Source: Eleginops maclovinus
Lineage: Eukaryota > Chordata > Actinopteri > Perciformes > Eleginopidae
NCBI RefSeq assembly: GCF_036324505.1
Contig: NC_086370.1
Span: forward strand, 18,192,600 to 18,256,599
DNA: 64,000 nucleotides
Direction of reading: 5' to 3'
Under the pieces are notes generated by a model. It was not told the DNA's origin. It saw only the letters and a program-made list of their open reading frames with translations, and did not search any database. Below, one piece after another: positions 1-12,259 of the stretch (position 1 is the first letter of the stretch; each line of letters starts with the position of its first letter). Made by a program: the position numbers and the translations under genes.

Positions 1-670
1 CGGGTTTAAGGTGAATAATGAGTGTCAAACTAGGAGTCTGCTCAGATCTGCTGTTAACATTCTGCATTCACAGAGTAGGCGCTAAAGAAACCCCATTGCC
101 TGCACTGACACCTTTCCCTTTTCAATGAAAGCCCCAGAGATGTGAATGAATAAAGGACAAAACATGTAAAACTATATTCTCTTTGTTAATTGCTTATTGG
201 TGAAACTTATTATGTAATGACATTTGGAAATTAGCATCAAAAAGAACAACATATTAACAGGATTTCTGTTATGCATTCATATTCCCAAAGAGAAACTGTC
301 TCTACTTTAAAAATAAGTGGTATAAGAAACCCATAATTTGCATTTGATCCATCAGACATTTTTCAGGTGTGCTTGTGTGAATTCTTGAGGCCAAACCGGT
401 GTTTAATGTAAACAAACACGGCTATATTTACATTCAGTGTTTCCAAGCACAACACACACTATGAATGTGAATAGGACATCTTTGAATGGATTTTCTATGC
501 ATAAAACATTGTAGCATATCTGAAACCGAGCTTGTTTAGAACCATGTTCAAGGCTAGGACATCTTTCTCTGCCCTACCAGACTGAACTGCGCTTTTATCC
601 TTAAATATTCTGGAGCAGATGTCTTTACTATTTCTGGTTATTTTAGATATTCGCAATTACAAAGTCACAC
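1..670. other. non-coding stretch, nothing recognised
   Basis: AT-rich sequence with stop codons in all frames. I see no exon, repeat or RNA gene in it. It ends at the foldback element that starts at 673. Confidence 0.5.
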
Positions 671-672
671 TA

Positions 673-940
673 TGGAGCAAGAATTGGGTTAATATTCGAG
701 CGCGCAAAACAAGCTATACTCACGAGTGAAAAATGTGCTTTTACGCGCGCATAAAATGACCCTGGCACGAAGATTAAATCACCCGAGCAGGCTATAGGGG
801 TTATTTGGGTAAAACCGCGAGCAAGCGCATCATCTGTTTAATCTGTGCGCCAGGGTCATTTTATGAGCGTTCCAAAGCGAATGTTTTGCTCGTGAGTAGC
901 TTGTTTTGCGCGCTTGAATATTGACCCAATTCCGGCTCCA
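673..940. mobile_element. 268-bp foldback (palindromic) MITE with TA duplication
   Basis: The two ends are long inverted repeats. The left end starts TGGAGCAAGAATTGGGT and the right end, read on the other strand, starts TGGAGCCGGAATTGGGT. Pairing continues inwards through the block GCGCGCAAAACAAGCTA (left, about 700-716) and its complement near 899-914, and through a GACCCTGGC / GCCAGGGTC pair. A TA lies on both sides (671-672 and 941-942), as expected for Tc1/mariner-type insertion. There is no ORF, so this is a non-autonomous element. The transcript would form one long hairpin. The family name is not known to me. Confidence 0.75.
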
Positions 941-942
941 TA

Positions 943-1342
943 CACACACCTAGTTTGAATTCCATTTAAGTAAATCTGATGGTAGACTCCAAACAGCTTA
1001 AACCTGTCGCTTAAAATGATCTTCTGCTTGACTCAAAAATTGTGATTTGGCCTGGCATTGTCCTCCACTCAATGAATCCGATAATTAAGTAATTGCACAG
1101 AGTTCATAAAAAGCCTGCAGAGAGTTCTGTCACAGCACACTGAAGAGGGCGACCTGCCAAACGCTCGTGCTCTGGTGCCACTGTGCTATTTATAAATGTG
1201 TTGAAACAGTTTTTAATGCCTCAGCATCTTTGAGAGTTTGGACCTCCCACTAAAGTTCAGTTTCCTCCAGCTCAAGCAGAGAAACACAAGATGTCAGGTG
1301 AGAACGGTTTAGGTCTGTGTCATCCTCCTCATATTCTCTCTC

Positions 1343-1377
<35 letters not shown>

Positions 1378-2334
1378 CTGACCAGTTTGTTCACTGTGAG
1401 GCTCCTGTCGCGCTGCCCACGGCAGGGCAGATGTCCCTTCATATGGACAAAGCCAGAGAGAGGAAATGGCTAAAATCTCATTAGCAAATTACTACATCAG
1501 TTCATCAGCATCCACATCACGGAGCAGCCTCAGGCTCTTCCTCCCACTCCCCATCAACAGCTTTCACCCTCATTCAGGAACCTTTGTCCTAGCGCTTCGT
1601 AGGAAAAAAGGAGGTACAAAAACAGCACATAAATCTGAATCAAAGCGACAGGACCTTTCTGCTTATATTCGGAAATTCCCTCTCTTATTATGACAGGTGT
1701 CTTTATTTTTTCTACCTTGTGTGCACGCTGCTCTCTCTTTGCATTTTTGTAAAACTGACTCCATGCAGTGTTTGGCTCTACGTCCTATAAAGGGGAAACA
1801 GAAGTTTCATGCCTTTCGTATTTAATCTTGATTCTGTGCTGAATTCAAGATTCTGTAGTGCATACACTCAGAAAAAATACTGTCGTTTTTAACATCCATG
1901 TGACTGTGAAGGCAAAATTCACTATGTATTTCTTAGCACCTGCACAACAGTCCATTATCCATCAATGACATGAAAGTTGTTTTGCAAAAAAGGGAAATGT
2001 ATCAAAATGTATGGTAAAGACATTTCATTTTCATACACCGAGTCCTGCTCACAATATTTGGAGGATACCAAAATACTTACATTGTCATTAATTTATTCCA
2101 CCATAAGTAATTGTTCAAATGGATGAATTAAGAATTAGGAGTGTTGCATTTCTGATTATACTGACATTTCACTTGAAATTGCTTTGAGGGGGACTTTTTC
2201 ACACCATTATCCAAATGCAGTCTGTGATAATGCGGAGAAAAGCCTACAAAAGACACAATTCATATGAAAAGCCCTTTAAAGCTTAGCACACATAAACGCA
2301 CTGTTGGAATAAAACAAGCTTAAAATACCAAATA
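943..2334. other. non-coding stretch with one microsatellite
   Basis: Apart from the CA run at 1345-1374 nothing is recognisable. Two short ORFs (1291-1473 and 1466-1693) lack any domain, and the first runs through the microsatellite as a His-Thr repeat. Confidence 0.45.
1345..1374. repeat. (AC)15 microsatellite
   Basis: Fifteen uninterrupted AC dinucleotides. Confidence 0.95.
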
Positions 2335-2554
2335 GCAGCGGAAAAAATTAAGAGACCACATTATCATTTCTTCTTGTTTTACTATTTATAGACATGTCTA
2401 TGAGTTACATGATTTACATGATACATGAATCTATAAACGACTGACAGTGCTTCTCTGTGTTGGGATTCAACAGACAGTGGAATGGCTGCCATACATGTAG
2501 AGATAAAGATTTAAGAAAAATCTGGAGTGGTCTCTTTCATTTTTTCCGGAGCTG
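2335..2554. mobile_element. short TIR element (MITE), copy 1 of 2 in window
   Basis: The left end is GCGGAAAAAATTAAGAGACC and the right end is GGTCTC...TTCCGGAGCTG followed by TA, an imperfect terminal inverted repeat. The internal text (ATTCAACAGACA, GGCTGCCATACA, GTAGAGA, AAAGATTTAA) is shared with the copy at 43717-43886, which establishes it as an interspersed family. No coding capacity. The TA flank of the second copy suggests a Tc1/mariner-type mover. Confidence 0.75.
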
Positions 2555-2556
2555 TA

Positions 2557-3555
2557 TAAGCTTGTGCTAGTGTTAGTGCTAATGTAGCTGCAGAGAATCA
2601 GCAAACAGAACACTTGAGGTAGCGCATTAGGTGATGTAGTTCAGTTCCCTGATGAAATTAAGCTCTTCTTAGAAGCATCTATGATAATAACAAAGGTCTA
2701 AACACAAAGTTTTGTGCATGAGCTCACATGAAATTACACTTTCATGCAGCCGAGTAAACAGTTTGCCAATTTTCAAGGTAATTAACAGCTGTCTGTACAT
2801 GTCATCAGCCATTTAAATCTCTGTGCTTTGTATTTGTGTTCATAGTTGCATACAAAACATTCATCAAGGACACAAAGCAGAACCTTTTGGTTGTCTACAG
2901 TTCATCATTTATTTATTTATTAAAGGTCGGACATTTAACATGAAGTGAGCTAAGTGTACACAACATAGGATTTAAAATGTGATTAGTTTCTCTTTCAGAT
3001 TTCCATTAAATTGCATTTACACGGGTCATCTTTCCACTCATGAAACAATTGGACAGGTTCCCCGGAGCCATGTAAATTGTTTCCATAGAAACGGCTCTCA
3101 ACATGTCATTTTTCAGTGTCACAGAGTCAAGTCATCAACAATTATTAAATGGCTAACTGCAGACAAAATGAAAGAGGAAGTAATCAGAAGAAGTGACGGG
3201 GGCGTGTGCACTCATGTATGGCTCAATGATTCCTCGAAAGGCTGGTTTTGGCCGGGTTTTCAGCAATATAAAATTGATATTAGAGAGGGAATTATGACCT
3301 GTTTAACTTCATAAACAATAGCTGGGGGCAGCTGATAACATGGAATTAAAACTACAAATGCCAAGAATTGAATAAAAGAACAATCATTTATTTCCTAATA
3401 AATTGAATGCAAAGTGCAACGTAAAAGGATTACATTTCAACCTTCATTAACCCTGACTTCAGGACAATATGTTTGTGCACTAAATCGGTAAATTTGTGTC
3501 AGAAAATAATATTATCTGCCTTTAAAGCAAGAACATTTTTGACTTTTCTTAAGAG
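2557..3555. other. non-coding stretch, nothing recognised
   Basis: AT-rich sequence. A 111-codon ORF at 2979-3314 (plus) has no recognisable domain, no clear splice context and ordinary non-coding composition, so it is not called as a gene. Confidence 0.4.
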
Positions 3556-3706
3556 AAAGCTAATCAGTTGTTCGATCATTTGATTATGTTCTCTTTTTTG
3601 TATTTGCTATTGCGTCCTAATGAAGCTAAAATATTATTTTCTGAATCATTGGTTGTTAGAAATCTTACTTTTAAATTATTCAAATAATCAATAGCTGCAA
3701 CCCTAC
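3556..3706 (-). mobile_element. fragment of a hAT-like element ending GCTGCAACCCTACA
   Basis: The right edge reads ATCAATAGCTGCAACCCTACA, the reverse of the terminal sequence TGTAGGG(C/T)TGCAAC... seen in a common fish element family. The preceding TCA/GAT-rich run matches the family's usual interior. A related fragment with the opposite end is at 44186-44420. Decayed, no ORF. Confidence 0.5.
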
Positions 3707-6700
3707 AGTCATGCTTGAATAAAGGTCTTATAAACAATGTTCAAAAGATAGAGACTAACATGTTGGTTTATCGGTTTGTTACAGTGTTGTCACAGTACTT
3801 TAAAAGCAAGTTTCCAAGTTACACCAGTTTCTTTTTGATTCTGGTGTGAGACTTTGTGGGAGTGAAAAAAAAAACATTTCCTTGCTGCAGATTTCTAAGT
3901 GACTCTGATCCATGTGAGATGTTTATCTTCAGTGTCCAATCAAAGCTCAACACCGATTTCTTCTCAATCAATGAAGCTGTGGCAGCTCCAATCGTGATTC
4001 CTTTTTACCAATCTGCCAAGTAAATCTAACTTGTCGTACACTGTCAAAGAATGTCTCCAAGGAAGCGAACCTCATCTGTGTCTGAGGCATGGATCTGTGG
4101 CAGTCTATATGATTCAGCAAAACAGCCTAAAGAGCTTTCTGAAAGGTAATGCTCTTTAAAAGGAGATTGTTGTGTTATTGTGATCATTTATCAATGGTGC
4201 AGACAGCTTGAGGGACCTCAAAAAGAGACATTCAGATGACTTTAAAGTGTGTGAAAAACTACTTTTAGAAAAATGTTCTTTTGCATTTTGCAGGTGAACC
4301 ATATGCACCTGCTTAAAAAAGAGTATTAAGCTTTGCCTACCCATAAACATTTCTGCCTTCAATGGACATTTTAGAAAGAAGATCAAAATTGATGCAGATG
4401 AGCAGAAATATATAGTTCATTTATCCTTTTTTTTTCCATTTCCTGTTATAACCTGGTGCCTAGAATACCCACAATGCAACTCAACTGCACAAAGTTAGCT
4501 TGGGATGCTGGTGTGTTAGGCTTAGCGCAGGACCAGGATCACTCATACAAGCTCACTCTTTTTCTAACTTTAGACTTTTCATGTTTTAAACTTTTTTAAA
4601 TGATTTTGCACTGCCCTCTCCAGAGCCACAGCATGTTTTTTTTTACATAGTACTCCCCAAGAACTGGAAACAGACTTTCATATGTAAAATTGAATTTCCC
4701 TTAAAGTATTTTGTTACGCTGAGGTTGAAAAGAGGCTAAATCCTACTCAGGCCTTCCTGCAACAAGAGACACATTACTAAAGAACACATTTCACAACATA
4801 TTTTAAGAAATCATCAAAGTGTAGCTTTGAGGCGAGTTCCTTTTTTTATGTTGAGTTCTTCGAAAATAAGTCTGATATCTACAGTTCATTTATTAAAATA
4901 AATATTGGTCCATAAAATGTGGTCAGAGCAAGCTGAACTAATATTGATAATACATTCACATAAAAAAGGCCTTGCAGGTGCTGTTGTCTTCATTAAGGAG
5001 GGGCAGCCTGGGCTTCTGAAGCCTTGTTGTTCCCACAGTGGGTACAAGCTCATACTGACTTAAGATTGGCTTTATTGTTTAGGGACAGCTAGCTCCAGTT
5101 TATCTGGCCCACTATGCTCCAGTAAACACATTATCTGTGATCTAGATGACAGTTTAAGTTAAATATATTGTCTGAGCTTGTTAAATCTGGCTTTTGAACA
5201 ATGTTGATTACCCATTTGGAACTAGTTAAAACCTCTTCCTATTGTCGAGATCTTCAGAATTCGTTTGGCAACCGCTGTGGCAACTCGTGTCTGCAGTAAA
5301 TGTCTTGTCAATTCTCCGGCTGCAACTCCGAATAAATCCAACAGTGTTTTGCCATCAAGTTCCTGCTCTCCATCATCTCTCTGTTTTATCTCCGTTGCTT
5401 CAGAAGTTTCCACCACAGTACTTAAAAACTGCAAACATGTTTCTATAGGAACTGCTCCACACTCATTTAGTATTCAACCAAATAGAAACAACCATTTCCT
5501 CATTACACAAACATTATTAGAATATAATTACTTTTTGATGCATTCAAGATTATTGTTTTCATAAAGATTGCTTTTGCTGATTTTAAAGACTTATTAGTTA
5601 ATGAATTAGTAAAAAAGCAACTGAATCAACCGTGCATGTTAAGTGCTCTTGATATTTTTCACACTGACAGCGAAAACACAATCTTTAAAATAACCATGTT
5701 TTTGGTGAGCACCCAAAAGGCACAATCAAAAGGAAAAGACAAACCCATGAGTAAAGGTCTTTTTTTTAAAACCTAAAACTGTAAACTCATTTAGCAAATA
5801 TGCAATATATCACCTAAACTATTTATTTCCCCCACACATCCTCTTCATTGTGATGGAGAGCTGGACGCTACCTTTTAGTTTTAATTGGACTTTGAGGAAT
5901 TAATCTCAGTCATGGGTAACAACACTGAGCGTCTTGCTCAGGGGATATTCTGAGCAGTGAAAAGGTCAGTGATTTTCTGCATTTTAGATACACGGCTGGA
6001 AAGAAAAATATGCATTTTTAACTCTCCAGGAAAAATAGAAAGTATTCTATGCAGGAAATGTGTTTCCCGGGGTGAAACATGTGTCCAGTCTGTTGGAAGC
6101 CAAAGTGCGGACATCTCACACACATCTGTTTATAGTTTTGGGGATTCTTTACAAATCCTATACTGTGGTCTTGTTCCTTGCCATGTACGTAATGTTTACC
6201 ATGCACTCTACCGGTTAAGAGGAGGAATTGTAGGCCATGTTAATACTGACATAAAATGTAAAAACAAAGCCCCCTACTTTATTTAAAAAGCCATTTTTTT
6301 TTAGCTATTTTGCCAAGTTTTATAATAAGAATCCTTTTATTCACATGGCAATCCACTAGATAAGGGATAGAATGATAACCGCTGTTCTATCTTTTCAGAT
6401 TTGTAAAATCCTCTCAAATCCTATCTGATAGTATTTGAATACCGCTCTGCAGTGTGCTGGTGTCTGATAAGCATTTACCCTGAGAGCTGATGGTTTCAGT
6501 AAAAGCAGGACAAATTCTAGCTGCTGTTTATGTATGATGCAACCTATAATGAGCAATTTAGCTGCTTTTAGGTACCGCAGCACAGGTGGGAAACACCATC
6601 ATTAATTCATTATTAAGTGCTTAGAGCGAGTACATCTGTGAGCACCCAGCTCTGAACACTCCTTGATTTTGAGTAAGCAGTTTGGGTTGATTATGGTATG
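3707..6700. other. non-coding stretch, nothing recognised
   Basis: About 3 kb of AT-rich sequence. Several ORFs of 60-110 codons occur (for example 5222-5564 and 5938-6286) but they overlap each other on both strands and show no domain or splice pattern. Confidence 0.45.
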
Positions 6701-6707
6701 CATGATT

Positions 6708-6913
<206 letters not shown>

Positions 6914-7360
6914 TTGCAAATGTCAGCTGTTTTTTCAAAGGAGGAGTGTAGAATTCATCTTCATGTAGTTTATGTCCCAACAGGGCACTTATGCTAAATT
7001 GGCCCGATTTATATAAAGGTCTTTGGACACTGGACACTGGACCGATGGAACATGCTAATTGATTAAGATGAGATGTAATGACTAATGTTATTGAGAAGTT
7101 ATCGGCATCAACTCGGCAACATCGGTCTCCACTACAGGACCCGATCTTGCTTCGCTTTGAAATCTCTGTTCAGCTATAAAAGTTAAGAAGACATTACATT
7201 GGAATACCAAGCAGCCAAACTTCACTGTATTCTTTGCTGAGTATATTACAGTTTTTCTCTATTGCTTAAACACATTTTGTGATACTGCCCTCACTTTTCA
7301 CAAAACTCTAAACACAAAACACTTTTCTAAAGCTACGTACACACAACCTCACAGTCTCTT

Positions 7361-7490
7361 TTCAAAACCAACCCATCACACCAAAACAGTTGCTCATATG
7401 CTCAAAACCAACCCATCACACCAAAACAGTTGCTCATATGCTCAAAACCAACCCATCACACCTAAACAGTGGCTCATATGCTCAAAAGCA
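7361..7490. repeat. 40-bp subterminal direct repeats of the transposon
   Basis: Three units (7361-7400, 7401-7440, 7441-7480) and the start of a fourth. Each carries CTCAAAACCAACCCATCACA followed by an AACAGT(T/G)GCTCATATG part. They lie about 110 bp inside one end of the element only. I infer they may be transposase-binding sites or slippage products. Confidence 0.85.
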
Positions 7491-7894
7491 AACTTTGACA
7501 CCACAATACCACTCAAGGCCTGCAAAAATGTAAACACTACTGAGCATCATTAACCACGTTACCCAAAAAATTGAAAACACCATTTTCAGTGTGAGACTTC
7601 TTTTTTTACAGTTTCACAACTGCCAGGATGCATTTGAGCAACCCTTATTTATTCTCAAATATGTATTGGGCATTTACTATAGATTTGTGCATTTCATAGG
7701 AATAATGAATAATACATAAAATGCAGTAATATCACAACGTAATGCAGAAAATGAGTACTGTAAACTCCATGGAGGATCCATTACACACAATAGATAAAGT
7801 ACAGTAACAATTGAAAACACAATGTTCAGGGTGCGATCTCTTTTATTAGGCCTACGTTGTACATGTAAATTGACACAGTATGTTGACACTGCAA

Positions 7895-9714
7895 TCATTG
7901 GGCGGCATCACGTCGTCGGACTGGGTCGGGCCACAGTACCTCATCCACGTCACAGGCAATATTGTCCATAGCCAAACATCGTGGGAAGAATGCCCTGGCA
8001 TGCCGCACCCAGCCTTGGAACGCCTCCACAGCCACATCATCACAGGCCAGGTCCATAGCCCTGAGAAGGTTCTCTCTGGTGTACGGTTGGCGGTCATAGA
8101 CCTTCCACCGCCATGATGAGAAGAACTCTTCTATTGGGTTTAGGAATGGAGAGTAGGGTGGCAGACACACATTAATAAATTGCTGGTTGATGTTAAACCA
8201 CTCTCTGACCTGGATGCTGCGATGGAAACTAACATTGTCCCAGAAGATGACATATATGGGAAGATCAGCCGGCCCAGGATTCTGCTGGTCGTTCGGGTGG
8301 TCATGGTCATGCAAAACTTCTCTGAGCTCTCCTAGGAAGGTGAGGAGACGCTCAGTGTTGTAGGCACCAAGTTCAGCATGCCGGTGGAGAAGCCCTCTAG
8401 AACTCATGGCAGCGCAGAGGGTGATGTTTCCTCCACGTTGGCCGGGCACATCAACGATAGCTCTCTGTCCTATGATGTTACGGCCTCTCCTCCTCCTTTT
8501 TGTGAGGTTGAAGCCAGCCTCATCCACAAATATAAATTCATGGGGTCTGGCCATGGACTCCAACTCGAAGATCCTCTGTGGAAACAAATAGCGTTTTCAG
8601 GTGTTCAGAAAGACAGTCAATACAGCACATTACAGTACGATAGTATAGTATTGTATGTTACATGTAAGTACTGTAGGCCACCGTGTACATAGATTTTACT
8701 GTACTTACTTGCACATACTGGTGACGGAGGTGCTTTATTCTGTCAGAGTTGCGCTCAAAGGGTACCCTATAGGCCTGCTTCATGCGTACTCTCTGGCGCT
8801 TGAGGACTCTGTCTATGGTTGTCAGGCTAACATCGTCAATGTTCGGAAAGTTCATATTGTCACCAATGATCCTCTCCCGTATCTCCCGTAGTCTCAGCAC
8901 ATTGTTCTCCCGAACCATATCCACAATGACGACCTCTTGGGCTGGTGTGAATCTGGAAGCCCTCCCACCTGCATATGGCAATCTTTCAACTCTAGAGAAA
9001 CAGTCATTTGGTCAGAAATGGTCCTTGCAGTACACACTTTTACTGTAACCATTATTGCACTTGTCTGTATGTAGGTGCACTCCACTATACTACTGTATAC
9101 TGTAAACATCTAGTGTAGTGACTAAAAAAATAGTACATACAGTACCTGTTGTGTTCTCTGAAGGCCCGAATAATGGTGGCCACTGAGAATCGGCTTAGGT
9201 TTGGTTGGACTCGTTGTCCAGCTTCGGTCATTGTCATGCCGTGGACAATGACGTGGTCAATGACCGTTGCTCTCATTTCATCTGTGATGAAGATGCGTTG
9301 TCTTGCTCGCCCTCCTTCTCCTCTCCCTCCTTGGCCTGCTCCTCTACCTCCTTGACCTGCTCCTCTCCCTCCTTGGCCCGCTCCTCTACCTCCTTGACCT
9401 GCTCCTCTCCCTCCTTGGCCCGCTCCTCTACCTCCTTGACCTGCTCCTCTCCCTCCTTGGCCCGCTCCTCTACCTCCTTGACCTGCTCCTCTCCCTCCTT
9501 GGCCCGCTCCTCTACCTCCTTGACCTGCTCCTCTCCCTCCTTGGCCCGCTCCTCTACCTCCTTGACCTGCTCCTCTCCCTCCTTGGCCTGCTCCTCTCCC
9601 TCCTCTGACAAAAACTCCTCTCCCTCCTCTGGCACGAACTCCTCTCCCTCCTCTGGCACGAACTCCTCTCCCTCCTCTGGCACGAACTCCTCTTCTTCTT
9701 CCTTGATCATCCAT
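7895..9714 (-). CDS. IS630/Tc1-type DDE transposase, three exons: 9714-9146, 8991-8709, 8575-7895
   Basis: Cut-and-paste transposase of the surrounding element. Exon 1 ends AG|GTACTG, exon 2 is entered at TCTCTAG|AG and left at CAA|GTAAGT, and exon 3 is entered at TTCCACAG|AGG. The phases match (569, 283 and 681 bp), giving 1,533 bp, about 510 residues plus stop. Residues 1-130 are an Arg/Gly-rich tract with a 7-residue GQGGRGA repeat. Next comes an HTH region (ITDEMRATVIDHV..., TEAGQRV...FSVATIIRAF), and exon 2 holds a second HTH (FTPAQEVVIVDMV..., REIRERI..., TTIDRVLKR). Exon 3 is the DDE catalytic domain: D302 in FVDEAGF, D397 in FWDNVSFH and E433 in PFLNPIEEFF, so 35 residues separate the last two (DD35E). 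The start is the first ATG, just upstream of the repeat. The introns are 154 and 133 bp. Fish genomes carry related proteins often labelled IS630-like. Confidence 0.88.
9313..9605. repeat. 21-bp coding minisatellite in transposase exon 1
   Basis: About 14 units of 21 bp, arranged as alternating variants so that 42 bp is the better period (CTCCTCTACCTCCTTGACCTG alternating with CTCCTCTCCCTCCTTGGCC(C/T)G). In the transposase frame each unit encodes GQGGRGA. Because 21 is divisible by three, copy-number change keeps the frame. A second shorter repeat (about 30 bp, CTCTGGCACGAACTCCTCTC) follows at 9605-9690. Confidence 0.9.
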
Positions 9715-10101
9715 TTTTGTTTGGAACCTTCAGCAAACTGACTTATATAGGTGTGGTCACATCATTTGCAATAGGTGTTTTCAATTATGAGTCGTTGTGT
9801 TTACTGAATTACACCAGGTGTGTTCATTGTGTTCAGGTTTTGCTGACTGTGTGTGGCATTTTGCATCACATGAGCTTCACAATGCATATTTGAGCAGAGA
9901 TATATGCTAAATGTGTTTTAGCAAGGCAAAATGTGTTTAGAGTTTTGAGAAAAAGGGGATGGGTTTTGTGAACAGTGTCTACAGGTGAATTGTGTTTTTG
10001 GTTGTGGCAAATGGGGGGTAGTTTTACTAAATGTGTTTAGGCAACTGGTCATTTGGTTTAGAGTACTGGGTTTTGTGTCTTAGCAATCGAGAAAAACTGT
10101 A

Positions 10102-12259
10102 ATGTAGCCAAGGTCACGTCCAGCTAAATTAGGTCGATTAATGAGCTCTTTATAAGGCCCTCAGTGTACCATGGGAAAATAGAAAACAGGTTCTCCTTGG
10201 TGTCTCTGTAGGAATCTCTGAAACTTCAAAGTTCTTTTCTGGAGATAATAGATTACAGGTTGATAAGTGACTAACTTGCAAGGGGCAGCAATATGGCAGC
10301 AGTAGAACAATCATAAGACTTCTGACTAACAATTAAGGATTTTTAAGTAAGTAACACATTTTTCAACACCAATCCACTATATAGAACTAATTTTTGTTGA
10401 GGTTTACCACATCACCAGGATCTCAGAGTTGACTCTGGTGATAGGGTAAAGTTGAACAACTTGAAAAAACTAGCCTTTTGAAAAACAACATTTTCACTAG
10501 CTCTCCTGCCTGTCCATTTTTCAAAACAAAAGTAAGAGTGCCGCTGAGTGCATTGTATGTTCGAAAAAACAAGGAACATTAGCTGAGCGCAAATAGTGCA
10601 CAATCATTGAAGTTCTTAAGCTGCAGCTAATTTACAATGTCAAAACTGACTTTCCTTGCTTATTGATGTACTGTAAATCATAGCGATAGAAAACAAAGGT
10701 AAAGGGAATATTTTTTGTAGGTATTTGTCATGTTATTATGTATACCTTTTGTATTTCAGCCTATGTGAATACTCTGACTCTCTCTACAGCACTGAATGCC
10801 CTCAAATCAGATTATTATATTTTCTGTTGTTCATCACTTGATGAAAAAACAAACTGTCCAAAACGCACAGTCATGCTGACCCCTGTTCAATTTGATGGAA
10901 AGCGGGGAAGATGGCTCAGCATGATCTCATACTGTGATGCTGTAATCACTGTCCTCTTTGTGAGCACCTTTGACCTTAAAAAAACAAATGAGAGGAGTGT
11001 TTTGGAAACTGCTTTTGACAGAGCTTAAGGTAAATTGGATCAGTAGAATGATATATTTTCAATAATGATTATTTATGAAACAGATTAATATTTGTATTGT
11101 TGGTCTTCTGAAGAGTTGAACAAGATGTTCAAAGCTGTTTGTCTGTCCCACAGTGTTTTGAGTTAGAGGATGATTCTTCTGAACAGTAGTGGGTGTTACC
11201 AACTCTGAAGGAAAGGCTTTCTGGCATATTCAGAAAAGAACTGAGTGCACATTTGGACTCATGCCAACATTCTGAATTTGGGTGTTTATTTGGTTAATTT
11301 AAGATACTGTATTCAATAAAGAACATACTGTATGACAATCTGCATATGCAACAGTAATTGATAGATTTAGTCTCTAAGGTTTAGTAGATGGTCCAGGCCA
11401 GTAGATAGTGTCCTTAAATTTACATTTATTAACATATTCTGTTTTAAAAAAGTGAGGTACACCCTAACAAAAACATACAACGTGATCCCAGTGGTAGAGC
11501 ACTTTGTTGAATTAAAATCAATCAATTAAAAATCCACTAACATGACTGAAGGCATTCAATCCAGGATTTGGGATCATCTTGAAATCTCCTCCTTTTTTTT
11601 CTGACAACAATAAAGGTCAACCATGACTCATGGCTATCGTGCATCACAATGTCTTGAATTGATGCTTGTATTAAGACGGGACTTTGCAAATGTTAAACAT
11701 ATTTTTAATAAACCTCTCAAGAAAGTTCTCAAGAAAGTTCTCAAGAAAGGTTGTTTTTCCAAGGTCTTGGATGTTTAGCCTGGGGCAAGAAGATGCACCA
11801 AAGAGCTCTAGTGGCACCATTTAATATTCAGCAAACATGAAACACATTCAGAAAAAGGATTATCTTTAAGGCTCATTTTTATTGCTGGCTGCTCACTACT
11901 CTGAAAACAAGCTTGACTGAGTTTAAATGCAGAAGACAATGCTCCAACTGGAATTAATCAAATGAAATGATAAGGTGGAGACACACTAGGACAGGTCAGG
12001 TTATTATGTGCATGTCAATATAACCCCCCTGACTCCTGAAATGTCAATAAATGTCAGGATCTTTAATCGACCACATCTTAACTATTTGTGTGGCAGGTCA
12101 GCCCCCTTATTCTAAAATTGAAAGCAATTGTTGAGGAAATGATGAGCATCCCAAGCAAGATAACCAGTTGAGAGGGAAAATAAATTATGTTGCAGTGTTT
12201 TCGAGATCTTGCTGTGTGTGCACAGGCAGCAGATGGAAGGGAATTGAACATAAGCATAA
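10102..12259. other. non-coding stretch, nothing recognised
   Basis: AT-rich sequence. The longest ORF (10738-11028, 96 codons, plus) has no recognisable domain. No repeats were identified. Confidence 0.4.

Larger units (their letters stand above)
7249..10099 (-). mobile_element. complete IS630/Tc1-mariner-type transposon, 2,851 bp
   Basis: The left end starts CAGTTTTTCTCTATTGCTTA and the right end, read on the other strand, starts CAGTTTTTCTCGATTGCTAA. A TA dinucleotide directly abuts each end (7247-7248 and 10100-10101), the target duplication expected for this superfamily. Inside, on the minus strand, is one transposase gene in three exons (9714-9146, 8991-8709, 8575-7895). Subterminal A/C-rich direct repeats lie at 7361-7490. 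Everything needed for an autonomous element appears present. No stop or frameshift was seen, which argues for recent arrival in the genome. Confidence 0.88.

Noticed and set aside
9205..9741. Ser/Leu-rich plus-strand ORFs and an acidic EEGEE minus-strand ORF
   Set aside because: Shadow frames of the 21-bp coding minisatellite; the transposase frame joins correctly to exons 2 and 3 while these do not.
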